From Daucus carota subsp. sativus (Eukaryota; Streptophyta; Magnoliopsida; Apiales; Apiaceae), in NCBI RefSeq assembly GCF_001625215.2, contig NC_030384.2:41450390-41514389 (forward strand): 64,000 nucleotides of DNA, read 5' to 3'. The notes beneath the pieces are model-generated. The model saw only the letters and a program-made list of their open reading frames with translations. It searched no databases and had not been told where the DNA came from. Of this stretch, positions 34,884-46,325 are shown one piece after another (the first letter of the stretch is position 1; the number at the start of each line of letters is the position of its first letter). Position numbers and translations under genes: made by a program.

Positions 34884-36240
34884 AGTTTAGAACGATTTGA
34901 TCACGTCTTCCAGTTGCGTGCCTTAGTCTGTGATAGCAAACCCGCACGGACCCAAGATCAACTTCGCTCTGGGCTGTGGCCAAACCGGCACGGATTTATT
35001 TTGGACTCCTCCCAATAGTTCTCATACTACGGAGTTCTTTGGCCGCTTATATTTTAGATAATTAAATCTTATTTATCATTCCGATTCGAGACTTGAGTTG
35101 GGAAGCACGAATTAGGGGGCCTCAAGATATATCAATTACTATCAAACATCAAATTTTGGTGGACGCTGGTATGTAGTTAGCGGCTTAAAATAAATCATGC
35201 AGAGATCCGTTCACACTCCACAGTCACTTGTGATGAACCATAAATGTGCCAACCATAGTGTAAACATAAATATTATTCCATTTAATCTTGCAATCAATGA
35301 ACAATTATCTACAGACACAGTTTTAATTCTAGACCAAGTTTGTGACGGAGAAAGCAGAAGACGGAATAACGACAGTTTTGGACTACTGGAAAGTGGAAAG
35401 TAATGGAAGTGATCTTTTTAAACTCATTTACCCACCCTTTGAGGGGAGGTGATGAGCTGAGGGCTTAAAATGCCTATTTGAGTAATTTTGGCTTATTAAT
35501 AACTTATTAATTATTAAAAATATAATAATAAAAATAAAAATTATGAGTAATGATTTAGGAGTAATTTTTATAAAAGAAAATTCAAAAAATTTAATCACTA
35601 AAAAAAGTATTTCAAACTAACTTTAGTTTTAAGTTGAGTTCTGTCTTAATTCTTTTAAACTGACATCTAACTTATTATACAAACAAACATTTTTTAACTT
35701 AAAGTTCATCAGAGATAACCTAAAATCCAGAATTTTTCGTAAAAAAAATAATCTAGATTTTAATCCCAGATAAACACGCTCCAGATCCCTTTTTGAGTGG
35801 AGTAGAATTAGACGAGGATCGATAAAAGGATTAGTGTGATAAAAATGGGATGGCCAAACCCCGTCAAAAAGGAAAAAACCCATTTGTTTAATTCTTTTTA
35901 TATGAAATATGGTTGCATAATTTGTTTTTAAATCTTTTTATATTAAAGTTTATGAATAAAATTTTTATTCAAAAAAATGTTTAAAAACTATATTTTATAA
36001 AATGCGTGTCAAATACTTTGTCCTAACATAAACAATATTTGGATTGTTTTCGTGACGAACTTATAAGTCAATTTCCCACTGATAAGTCAGAATGTGAACG
36101 GTTGAAAATTCTAATTTTTTTAGTGATTTATTTTTATTTTTAAAACTTGGTTTTACAAATATGTAGAGGATCATCTTAAAAGATTATTTATAATAATTTA
36201 TTATTATATTAATAATTTTTATATTCAATAAATTGTAAAT
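34884..36240. repeat. P450-upstream segment, copy 3
   Basis: The same order of landmarks as copy 2: GAACGATTTGATCACGTC (34891), CATGCAGAGATCCGTTCACA (35197), CAATGAACAATTATCTACAG (35295) and GATGGCCAAACCCCGTCAAA (35848). About 350 bp of extra A/T-rich sequence lies at 35445-35790. Leads into P450 copy 2. Confidence 0.85.
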
Positions 36241-36290
36241 ATCAAAAAAAATTATTCAAATAAACAAAATAGACATGATTTTTTACGTAT

Positions 36291-36426
36291 AAGCCCAGTG
36301 ATGGGTTTATCCTCTGTTGACCCGGGGCACCCGGGTTCGACTCTGGCTCACCCCGAGAATTATTAGAACAGATACTAAGTTGTAAGGCATATAAGCCTGC
36401 ATTGTCAACAAAAAAAAAAAAAAAAA
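36291..36426 (+). mobile_element. tRNA-derived SINE
   Basis: The start AAGCCCAGTGATGGG resembles a pol III A box; GGTTCGACTCTGG at about 36334 is a B box; a poly(A) tail ends at 36426. The homologous site near 30745-30755 lacks it. The tRNA part cannot form a functional tRNA, and the body is only about 120 bp, normal for a plant SINE. Confidence 0.85.
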
Positions 36427-36590
36427 TTCTCATTCATAAATAATAATTAAATATTTTTTTAATTATGCCAAACAATCCTTCTCGTGAATGCAAATCAGAT
36501 TATGGCTTGCTTGTTCTTTTTCCCGAGGGCTTGCACGTGTTACTCAACATTAACATGTTTTATTTGAAAGGATAGTCTATAATTCCTTCC

Positions 36591-37064
36591 GGGACTAATC
36601 GAACCGAGTCGAACACTGTCAGGCTTGGTTCGAACTCGACTGAAAAATTTAGGACTTAGAATTCGAGTTGGAGTTCGACCGAATTTTTAATTTTAAGTTT
36701 GAAACTCGGGTCATACACAGTTTGATAGGCTCGAGTTCGACTCGAAAGCTCGAATTGAGCCACAAAATATTGACAAAAACTTGAAATATGATTGGTTTGA
36801 CTCGAGTTCGATTCGATTAATTAAATGAATTATAAATGAAAAATTAAATATATTTGTAAAAATATATTTATAATAAAAAAATTAATAAATAAGAGAGGCT
36901 TGATAACTCGTGAACCTTACGAGTCCAGTAAATTGAAGCTCGAACTCGGCTCGGTAAAACATCCAAATAGCTCGAGCTAGATTATTACCGAATCAAATTC
37001 AAATTATTTTACCAGCCGCGCAAGCACGAGTAGCTCACGAACAGTTTGGTTTATTCACACCCTA
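36591..37064. mobile_element. hAT-like element, TCGA-rich termini
   Basis: Inserted into the block matching ATTCCTTCCAACCATTTTAG at 30880-30900; the flanks share CTTCC (36586-36590 and 37065-37069). Both ends carry many GAACTCGA/TCGAGTTCG motifs like the element at 29154-29690. Right end TTCACACCCTA. No coding sequence. Confidence 0.7.
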
Positions 37065-38140
37065 CTTCCAATCATTTTAGCGGCGAAAAAGGATGTTAAC
37101 TATGAAAGACAAATCATATGACTGAGAATTCTGCTACAAACAATACAACATTAAAAAAACACTACACCATATTTGGTCTATCCTAACATTACAAACTGAT
37201 GTTGCCACCTAAAATGTTGCCTTAGATGCTTAAAATTTGATTGAAGCAGGTGTATGCCACCATCGCATTTTCGGTGTTGCCATTAATAAGATAAATGTTG
37301 TCATAACTAAAACAAACCCTCAATGCCAACATTTTGTGCGATGTTACCTTAAAGATGTGTTAAAATTAATAGGAGGGAAACAACCCGCCTTTTCAACTCT
37401 GAATTTTTTAAAAATAAATTATGCAACCGCCCATCCCATCACTCACACAGATAAAACATAACAATAAAATTAAAACTAAAACCAATTCTTTCTCTCGGCT
37501 CACTCTCGCTCTCTCTCGCATCTCTCACTATCTATCTCGCATCTCTCGCATTTCACATCTCTCATTCATCTCTCCCATCTCATTCTTTCATTCCTTTCAT
37601 CTCTCTCATCTCACTCTTTCATCTCTCGAAGCTTGTCTCGGAGCTTATCTCGCTGCTTATACAAGGAAAGGGTCCGACGATTATATACAGGAAGCTTATC
37701 TCGGTGTTTTAGTTCTTGTCTCGGAGCTCAGTAACTTTCTTCTCGTAGCTTGAATTTGGTCCGACTATAACATTATAAGGTATTTCTCTAAATTAATTTT
37801 GTTAATTTGGGGGTTTTAAAACCCTAACTGTAAATTCGTAATTTGGAGGTTCTAATATAAATAATGTTAGATCATTCGATGTTCATGGTACCACTTATAC
37901 GTGTTTGCACACCATCTGTTTGATTAAGTGCCCGTGAGTAGGTTTTATTCAAGATTTTCGGTACAAATGAATCATGTGTTCGTGTGTTGCTAATGGTGCT
38001 GTTAATTCAAACAGTGAGTAACTTTTCTCGATGTATATATTTGCGGGAAGTTAAATGTTAGATTATATGCTAGAAACCGATGAAGAAGGGCTAGGGTTGC
38101 TAACTAATTAACTCATCTTATGATTATTTAGAACTGCGTT

Positions 38141-39151
38141 ATGCTAAAAAAGATATCATGCTCTAATGCTCCCCCCTATCATCATGTACGTATAAAACTG
38201 TACTCTGAGAGTATATTTGCTGATATGTTTCTTTTCAGCACAAGGTTACACACCATTTCTAGTGCACTTGACAATGGTAATTTTGACGATAAGCAACAGA
38301 CTAAATATCTTATTTTTAAGGTCTACAAGAATTTAATGAACAAAGAGCTTAGGTAATTACTAATATCTTCATTTTCACACAAGCAAACCTTTCTCTGTTT
38401 TTTTCTAATAATTAACTTGAAATTTTACTTAATTTATTGTTAAATAGGGATATACAAGAGACTTATCTTCTCTTGATCATGAAGGAAGAAGACATACTAA
38501 AGGTTCTTCGATTGTTTGAAGGAGACACTGAAAGAAAAAATATTAGTGAAGTATATATCTTTAAGGAAGTGGATGGTAATATAATGATTTATTCTTGCTC
38601 TGTTTCACATTTTCAGATTGATATGTATCGCCCATGTATCAATACCAGTATCCTCGCCATATCCACGAATTGCACGCTATACACAAAGTGGAATTTGATT
38701 AGAGTTTTTAATCTTAAGAGCATAATATGCATGTTTTACAGGTAGCGAAAACTCATGGTTTTTCTCTTAAATAATATTAGCATGTCATACATCATTTGAA
38801 GAAAATTATCTTGGTGAACCTATCCTTCCTGGTTGCTCTTGCCTGGTGCCTTTTGATGGGCAACAGAACATCCAATATTTAAGGTACAATTCGTCGTCTC
38901 ATCTATTAGTACTAGCATATATGTCTGACGATTATCGGAATATCATTTGTGAAGGAATCATGCAAGCTATTGTGATGCACCCGTTTGACATAGGCGACCA
39001 CTACATCATTAATAACGACCAGGTGAATCAATATCTCTTCAATTTCAGATTAGAGTTTCTATAAGATATACCTTTTAATTTTTCCTAATGTATAAAATAC
39101 TTCACAGTTGGTCGTTGAAGAAATGGGGCTAACATATATATTTTTCTTGAA
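38141..39151 (+). pseudogene. Captured MscS-like (MSL) channel gene fragment
   Basis: Four exons keep plausible GT-AG borders. 38141-38352 includes RLHTISSALDNGNFDD and IFKVYKNLMNKELR. 38448-38550 includes MKEEDILKVLRLFEGDTER. 38846-39022 includes EGIMQAIVMHPFDIGDHYII. 39108-39151 encodes LVVEEMGLTYIFFLK. The order and the MHPFD-x-GD and VVEEM motifs match plant MSL4-10 type mechanosensitive channels: the soluble loop, then the start of the MscS pore/beta domain. Several channel exons, including part of the pore helix region, are missing between 38550 and 38846. Retained introns show capture of genomic DNA rather than cDNA. Not expected to make a channel. Confidence 0.75.
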
Positions 39152-39200
39152 GGAAAAATAATGAGAAGATAAATTATCCGAATTTCGTGTTACTTTCGAA

Positions 39201-39410
39201 ATGGTGACTATTTTGATTGAAAAGATTCGGGATCAAATTGCGCAAAAGATGGAAGAAAAAGTGGACAAGAAGGTTCGAGATAATGTCAAGTTGTTGATGT
39301 CCAAACAGGCAGAACAAATTCCAGAATTGAAGCTCGATATTGTAGAGCTAACTGCTGCAGTGCCGAATGCTTCAGCCGTAGGTGATCACCATGACGACAT
39401 TACTTCATAA
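39201..39410 (+). CDS. TNP1/PTTA-type CACTA protein C-terminus
   Basis: A 69-codon frame with IAQKMEEKVDKKVRDNVKLL then PELKLDIVELTAAVPNAS and an acidic end (DHHDDITS). A Lys/Glu-rich coiled segment followed by a D(I/V)xEL motif is typical of the C-terminal part of accessory proteins of plant CACTA elements. It could be the last exon of a chimeric transcript joining the MSL exons to this tail. Confidence 0.5.
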   Translation: MVTILIEKIRDQIAQKMEEKVDKKVRDNVKLLMSKQAEQIPELKLDIVELTAAVPNASAVGDHHDDITS

Positions 39411-40632
39411 AATTTGGTCTGTGGAATTTTAGTATTGTGATAATATTTTAGTATCGATAGAATTTTAGTATTTGCAGAATTTTAGTAAGTTGTAGTAAAA
39501 TTATGTGGAATTTGTATTGTGGAGTTTGGATTTAACTATGTTATGGCTTGTTGGTTTAGTCAATATTATTTAACGTTTGCAATTAGGTTTCGGAATGGAT
39601 GATTGGTTTTGATTATTATATATACAAACAAAATCTTTCAAATAATAAATATATTGCCATGGACAGATTAAATGTTGGCAAAAACATAAAATGTTACTTG
39701 AAATGTTGTTGCAGTATTGTAAAAAACGATGTTGCCATATATTATATGGCAACACAGAGAAGGTGTTGCCATTATAAACAGATGTTGTCATACGATTTAG
39801 AGCAACACACACCAACCATGTTGCTAATGACAAAATAATGTTGGCATAAGGTTTACGGCAACATAAAAAATCGTGTTGTCATAAACTGGAAAAAGTGTTG
39901 GCATAACCTCTATGCCCACATCGATTTTCCTAACACCTTCAAATTTGAACAAAATGTTGTCAAAAACACAATGGCAACATAAATTGCAGTTTTAGCAACT
40001 AATTTTGGGTGTTAGGATAGACCATATGTGGTGTAGTGAAATAAAATAAATGCACAACCGTTGTTCTTTACTTTTTAAAAACTATTTTCATTACTCTCGC
40101 AATCAAACTGTTCTCACTGAATCACTACCTATATCAATATCTGTATTACACCGGTTTATATCAAACTTATATATAATTATTTTAATAATCTACATCTATA
40201 TGTTTCATTATTATTTTGCTAATCCATCATTATAGAAAAATAATTAGGTATCAAAGTCAAAAGCAACAATTAAAAATATCACCTTGAACCGTTATTAAAA
40301 AAATATAAATATATAAAAAATAATATAAACAGTAAATCAAAATATAAATGATATAATAATAAATATTGATATAACCTTGCATTAAACTAATATAATGAAT
40401 AATTAAACATAAAAAAATTATAAAAAAAATAGCCATACTTGTCACCATCTTATCTAGAAGGCAGATAAATTTAAAACGGCTAAATTCAAAGAAATTTTGT
40501 TTTGATTCAATCACAATAGAGTGTTTTACTTTGGGGCAGAACATTGCGTGCCTGCGAGGCACTCTGTGTGATTTGCATCCATTCATTTTAAAAATATCAA
40601 GAACCGTACAACAAAAATTTAACATCTTTAAT

Positions 40633-40650
40633 GTTCTATATATATAGAAC
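40633..40650 (+). promoter_or_regulatory. Palindromic TATA element, P450 copy 2
   Basis: GTTCTATATATATAGAAC lies about 53-70 bp upstream of the ATG, two bases shorter than in copy 1 but at the same spacing. Confidence 0.6.
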
Positions 40651-40702
40651 TCATGCTAAAGTTACAATTATATACTGAAGAAAAAACTGAAAAGGATTAG
40701 AA

Positions 40703-42482
40703 ATGGAAAGCACCAGTTCTTTTAGCTGGCTGACCGCTTCTCTTTTAGCTGTAATTGTTACTGTTATGCTGAAATGGATGCATGCAAGCTATTTTTCAGC
40801 TAAACAGAAACCACCAGGCCCGTTGGCATGGCCCCTGATCGGAAATATTTTCGATCTCGGAAGCATGCCACACCAGAGCCTATACAAACTTCGGCCGAGA
40901 TACGGACCTGTACTTTGGTTGAAGCTCGGTTTAGTCGATACTATGGTCATACAATCAGCCAAAGCTGCAGCCGATATGTTCAAGAACCATGACGCCGTCT
41001 TCTCTGATCGTAAGGTTCCTGATGCACTAACAGCCTGGAACTACAACCAAGGGTCATTAGCCATGGGCAATTACGGTCCATATTGGCGCACACTACGAAA
41101 GCTCTGCTCCATGGAGCTCCTAGTCACTAAACGAGTCAATGATTCAACTGTGATCCGGGAGAAGTGTGTGGAAAAGCTGGTTTGCTGGATAGAACAGATC
41201 ATTGCATCCTCGCAAGTTGAGGGAAGATCAGGCGAGGTGGAACTGTCCGAACTCTTATTTCTCATGACGTTTAATGTGGTGGGAAACCTCATGCTTTCGA
41301 AGGATCTTCTGGATTTATCTTCCACTCAAGGACGAGAATTCTTTGAAGCAATGAACGAAGTCATGAAATGGGCGGGGACACCTAACCTGGCAGACTTCCT
41401 GCCATTCTTGAAGCCGTTTGATCCATTCAAAATTAGAAAAAATATGGCTAAAGGCATGGGCGTAGCCATAAATATCGTAAGCAGCTTTTTGAAAGACAGG
41501 GGTCATGAAACTATGTCCACGGAGAAGGTGAAGAAGGACTTCTTGGATGTCCTCTTGGAGTATCAAGGTGACCGAAAAGAAGGACCTGACAAAATGTCTG
41601 AAAAGCATATAATTATCATCATACTGGTAGTGATCAAAATCCTTTCAATTAAACTTTCTTCTTTTCAATTGAATTCCTAGCTCTCTACATAAAACAAGTT
41701 TCGATAGCAATTAATGGACTTTTTTGCACATACAATGAAGTCTAAAATAGTAAAATGCCATCATTTGATTTTGAACTATAAACACTACGGGTTCACCTTA
41801 GTTAGGCTGCCTTAATTTGTTGCTTGTTGCATCAGACATCAGTTATTAAGAGCCGGGAATTATGCAGGAAATGTTTTTCGCTGGGTCAGAAACAACAAGC
41901 AGTAGCATAGAATGGGCCATGGCAGAGCTATTACGCAACCCTGAATCGATGAGGAAGGTCAAAGAAGAACTTGACAGTGTTATCATGCCTAACAAAAGGG
42001 TCATGGAGAGTGACATCGATAAGCTACCATATCTGCAAGCAGTGGTAAAGGAAAGCCTGAGACTCCATCCGGCTATTCCTCTACTGCTTCCACGAAACTC
42101 AATGGAAGACACCAATTTCATGGGGTATGACATACCCAAAAGTACCCAAGTTTTTGTAAATGTGTGGGCAATCGGAAGGGACCCTGATGTATGGGAAGAC
42201 CCCTTGTCTTTCAAGCCCGAAAGGTTCATAGGCTCGAATATCCATTACAAAGGGCAGCACTATGAGTTGCTTCCGTTTGGGTCCGGGAGACGGATTTGTG
42301 TTGGAATGGCGCTGGCTTACCGAGTTCTTCACCTCAGTTTGGCCACCTTGCTTTGGACTTTCGACTGGGAGCTTGGCAACTCCCTTACTCCACAGACTAT
42401 CAACATGGCCGAGAGGACTGGTATAACACTCAGAATGTCGGAACCTCTTAAAGCAATTCCCAGAAAAATCAATCGAACGTGA
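40703..42482 (+). CDS. Cytochrome P450, CYP76 type, copy 2
   Basis: A tandem paralogue of the gene at 31777, also 512 residues, with exons 40703-41626 and 41868-42482 joined in phase 0 across a 241-bp GT-AG intron. All P450 landmarks are intact: membrane anchor, KPPGP hinge, FAGSETTSSS I-helix, ESLR, PERF and FGSGRRICVG with the heme Cys. I count about 37 residue differences from copy 1 (about 93% identity), mostly conservative. The exceptions include Trp65Pro and Phe106Pro, the latter in the region corresponding to substrate recognition site 1. The proximal 0.5 kb upstream is shared with copy 1, but a CACTA element (37160-40038) and two other insertions sit further upstream only here. The copies may therefore differ in expression and in substrate preference; that is inference. 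Confidence 0.93.
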
Positions 42483-42689
42483 TGGCCATTACGTGTTCAG
42501 AGAGACAATGAAGGTGATACGGACATTTGCACATTACAAGGCTGCTATGTTGTCAAATATAATTTCAATTCCTAGAAAAAATGTCTACGTACTTGATAAA
42601 GTTTCTTCTTCTATATTATCGCAAATAGATGTGTGTCTAATTATAGGAAAGAAAGTCTTCTTTGTTATGTGTAATGCAGATTAGCCATC

Positions 42690-43260
42690 AACAAATAAGT
42701 GCACTGCAAGATTGTTGTGTAATGCGGCTGTGATTCATTTAGTATTATAATATTAAGATACATATTATTTGTGAAATTTTTTGACTTTGTTATATTTATC
42801 TTTTAAGTTAATATCTCACATTTTCTATTTTATTCTGTCTTATGTTTTTTAATTTGGAAATCATCCAAAAATAAATATCCAACTTTGAATTACACATATT
42901 ATCATATAATTTGAATTAGAAAGAGTAACTTTTTGAAAATAATTTAACATAAAGTTGTGCCCATACACACTAATTTTGGGTTTGGGACCTTGTGATGGTA
43001 CTAAAAGAAATTAATGTAAATGAGCTTTTATTATGACCGAGCTGTTTATCTACTTACGATATATGAGTTACTGACTTACTGCTGGCAGAGTTAAATATGT
43101 ATTTTATAATTGAAAAAATGATTCACACTATTTTTCACAAAAAAAAAATCATTTTCTAAAATATGTTACGAGTAATAGTAAAGTGTTAATATCAAAAATT
43201 GTTGTTAGGTGCATAATAGAAAACTATAGAATTGAATATAGAATTTGAATTAAATTCTAA
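42690..43260. other. A/T-rich spacer downstream of P450 copy 2
   Basis: No gene or clear element. Confidence 0.6.
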
Positions 43261-43298
43261 TTTATTATTATTATTGTTATTATTATTATTTTTGAAGA

Positions 43299-43337
<39 letters not shown>

Positions 43338-43355
43338 TATTATTATTATTATAAT
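43261..43355. repeat. Palindromic (TTA)n/(AAT)n microsatellite
   Basis: A TTA-type run, a short spacer (TTTTTGAAGAAA), a long AAT run and again a TTA-type run, so the tract can fold back on itself. Confidence 0.95.
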
Positions 43356-43613
43356 ATCCGCGGAATGGCAAACTCCCGATCCGCGAAAAGAGAAACCCGG
43401 TTCTGCGGATACTTAAAAACAAAATTAAATCTTAGCCCTTAAAATATAGATCTAAGAGCTCAGTACACGTGTTACATAACCCCTCCCCAGCATACGGTTG
43501 TCGGGAACAGGGCCTATGAGTAATGGGTAAATATTAGTGACAAAATTACAGTGTTAGGTGCATGCATGTAAATACTTTAGTTTTCTAGATAAATCGAAAT
43601 GCAAGTCGATCCA

Positions 43614-45162
43614 TCTATACTATATTATAATAAGTTTTTTTTTTTTTTAACAAAATGCAAATTCATTCCATTAAATTAAAACAAGTCTAGTCGGGACAAC
43701 TCCTAACTAACAATGCAATCAGGTTGATAAACAATAAAACGAGCTAAACAAATAGCCGCATTGTTTCCAGACTGCTTAACAAACTGAATCCAAGGATTCT
43801 TGAAATTAAAAATGAATACAAAGGCTTCTCGAGTAATCCAGCCTACATCAATCCCGAAAATGGTAACTTCACAATTGACCTTCACAATAGTTCCATGGCT
43901 GTTGCGGTGTTCAGACGACTCAGTTGTAAAAACTAAGCAATGAGGAACAAGGGTCCTCGAATAATGAACAACTATAATTTGTGAAAGGTGAGCACATGCG
44001 ATCGCCACCGTTCCAAGCATACCCCAGCTATCTACATGCCGGAAGCCAGCTATAGACATGCCGAAAGTATTAATGATGCGATAAGCCAGATCTCCCAAAA
44101 CTCCATCACAATCATTCTCATTGATAACACAAGACGACATATCAACGTAGAATCACCCAAGAATGGGGTACTAAATCAACACACGCCAAAAGGCGAGACG
44201 GGAAAACACAATCGGATCTTTGATTTCAAAATATCTGATTTATTCAGAAAGCAATCAAGCCCAAACTCAAATCCGAAACAGATCCGAGAATAAAACTCGA
44301 TTGGAATCTTCGAGGTTTAAGCAACACTCGATTTTATTGAAAAACAAAAAACTAGTAAATAGTGGAGAAGATGGGAGAGCGAAGATGATTTGGTGGATGA
44401 AGAGGATGAAGGTGAAGAATGGAGAAGTGACGGCTAGTTTTGGGAGTCGACTCTCAAAACCCTAATTTGAGAGAGAATAGTGTTACTGCTTCTTTTGATT
44501 TATTTTCATGCGGTACCTCTGACTTTCCCTTAATATTAAGTTAATATGGGTATAATTTGTAATCCAAAATTTTAGTTATATTTTTTGGTTTGGTATTCAC
44601 CCTCCAAAATTACAAGTCTACAAGATGTGAAGTTCCATTACTTTTACATTGTTAAATAGTTTTAAATACTAAAAAACACTCATTAGCAACACATTATCAT
44701 ATAATATTTTATAAAAAAATTATAATAATATTAAAAATAAAATTATAAATATCCAATTTTGAATATCTTTTTTAACAAGAACCTTCATATAACTCTTTTC
44801 AATTCCAACATGTTCTATTTCAATACAAACACAAACTATTACGTAACCTTTTCTAACTCTAATATGTATGCAACAAATATCCTTTTTCATACGTATACAT
44901 ATGAGGATATATGAAATATGAAAAATCTGATTTAAAAATAATTGAATAATAAATTATCACATATTAATAACACAAAAATATTGATAAATAGATAATAAAC
45001 TGTAAAAGCTAAATTTTCGTGAGAAAATATAAACAATTGGTTAATATAATATAATTAAAATTCAATTCATTAATACTAAAATACTAATGAAATGATCTTA
45101 AAATTTAAATAATAAATTACGAATTATATACCTACCCGTGCTTCGCACGGGTTAAAGGCTAA
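43614..45162 (+). mobile_element. Helitron, plus orientation, with captured insert
   Basis: Begins TCTATACTATATTATAATAA after A (43613) and ends with the CCCGTGC-TTC-GCACGGG hairpin, TTAAAGG and CTAA (45162) before T. Subterminal parts (44548-44640 and 45030-45162) match the Helitron at 14809-21528. Compared with that copy it has about 900 extra bases (43635-44540) directly after the 5' end. Confidence 0.9.
43635..44540 (-). pseudogene. Poly(A)-tailed insert with 145-codon ORF in Helitron
   Basis: Read on the minus strand, the insert runs from a 5'-UTR-like region (AAACCCTAA telobox complement at about 44457-44465) through an open frame at 44140-43703 to a UTR-like stretch and a terminal poly(A) (T run at 43635-43648). 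The frame's C-terminus, IQFVKQSGNNAAICLAR then VYQPDCIV, resembles the C-terminal end of the RNase H domain of plant LINE-type reverse transcriptases. The N-terminal part is not recognised. A retroposed LINE end or chimeric transcript is the best explanation. Confidence 0.5.
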
Positions 45163-45894
45163 TATTATTAATATTCACACTATCTTTTAAAAATGTTATT
45201 TTCAATATTATATGTCATACTGGTAATGGGTAGATATTAGTAAAAAAATTGCATTGTTAGGTGCATGCATTTAAACTATATATTTCTAGATCAATCGAGA
45301 TGCAAGTCGATTCATATTACTTATACATGTAAAAAAAAATTAATACATACGACAAAAATAGTTTATATTTGAAATCCGGAACATATGATTTTTATGTTAT
45401 GAATGTAACTTAAAATTATTATATGTTATAATATCAATTTATTAAAGTATCTTAAAATTTTTTAATTTGTTATAAAATTTAATTGTAAAAACATATGCAC
45501 TTCCTTTTTGAATCATCTATGTTTGTAATAACAAATGCAATACCAATATTACTTTTAATCATCTGAGTCACTTTGTTCAGTATGATTGCATAATTATTTA
45601 TGTAATCAAAACTAAGTGAATTAAAAAAAATTGTGATTATTTCAGAGCTTGTGATAGTTTTGAATATTAAAATTTAAGAGAAAAAATATATTACATAAAT
45701 TTAGCGATGAATTGAGACGGCATTCGATTCACATTAAGTAATCAGTGATATAAATAGTTTCAATACAATACGGACAAATATATGTATGTGGCTGATACTA
45801 AATTTAGTGATGAATTTGGACGAAATTCAGTCCATATTAAGTAATAAGTGATATAAATAGTTCTATTCCAATACGTACAAATATAATATATTTT

Positions 45895-45928
<34 letters not shown>

Positions 45929-46240
45929 AATGCAATTTGTTGCGCGTTACAAATTAAATCGTAAAATATTTGACTGTGTATTTATAATATTCAACTGTCA
46001 ACGATATCACATAATTTCTCAATCTATTCTAAAATTTATTTCTAAAAATTTCATATTTTATAAATAGCTAAAAGATCTGGAACTCACACTTAATCTAGTT
46101 AATAATCTAGTGAATCAATTTAAAATGGAAAAAGTTTGGTAGGAGTTAGTAAGAAGTTTTTAGATATCATTTAATGTAGGAATTGATTCATTTTACAAAA
46201 TCCCCATGTGAAAATAATCACAAACTCCTATAAATATCAT
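45163..46240. other. A/T-rich spacer upstream of the AHL gene
   Basis: It contains a diverged copy (45225-45315) of the 95 bp that lie left of the Helitron (43521-43613). It also contains a two-unit tandem repeat of about 111-bp period (45701-45782 and 45811-45893; shared ATTAAGTAATNAGTGATATA) and a (TA)n run at 45897-45926. No gene. Confidence 0.75.
46229..46236 (+). promoter_or_regulatory. TATA box of the AHL gene
   Basis: TATAAATA lies 90 bp before the ATG at 46326, followed by a CA-rich leader typical of plant 5' UTRs. Confidence 0.55.
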
Positions 46241-46325
46241 GCAAGGGAAGAACATATACTCTCACCCACAAAATAAAAACACAAACAACAAACACACAAG
46301 AAAACCATTGTTGTAACCTTTGAAG

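Larger units (their letters stand above)
37160..40038 (+). mobile_element. CACTA (En/Spm-type) element with captured exons
   Basis: The 2879-bp element starts CACTACACCATATTTGGTCT and ends with the imperfect inverse (GACCATATGTGGTGTAGTG), flanked by AAA. Both subterminal regions are full of (A)TGTTGCCA/TGTTGGCA variants (37198-37350; 39675-39990), the transposase-binding repeats expected of CACTA elements. Inside are a CT-rich 5'-UTR-like tract (37480-37625), exons of an MscS-like channel gene and the end of a TNP1-type protein. No TNP2 transposase, so it is non-autonomous. Confidence 0.93.

Noticed and set aside
36296..36370. tRNA-like sequence with A and B boxes
   Set aside because: It cannot form a proper acceptor stem or anticodon arm, and it is followed by a poly(A) tail; it is the head of a SINE.
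43192..43422. 76-codon frame rich in Asn/Tyr
   Set aside because: Translation of the TTA/AAT microsatellite.
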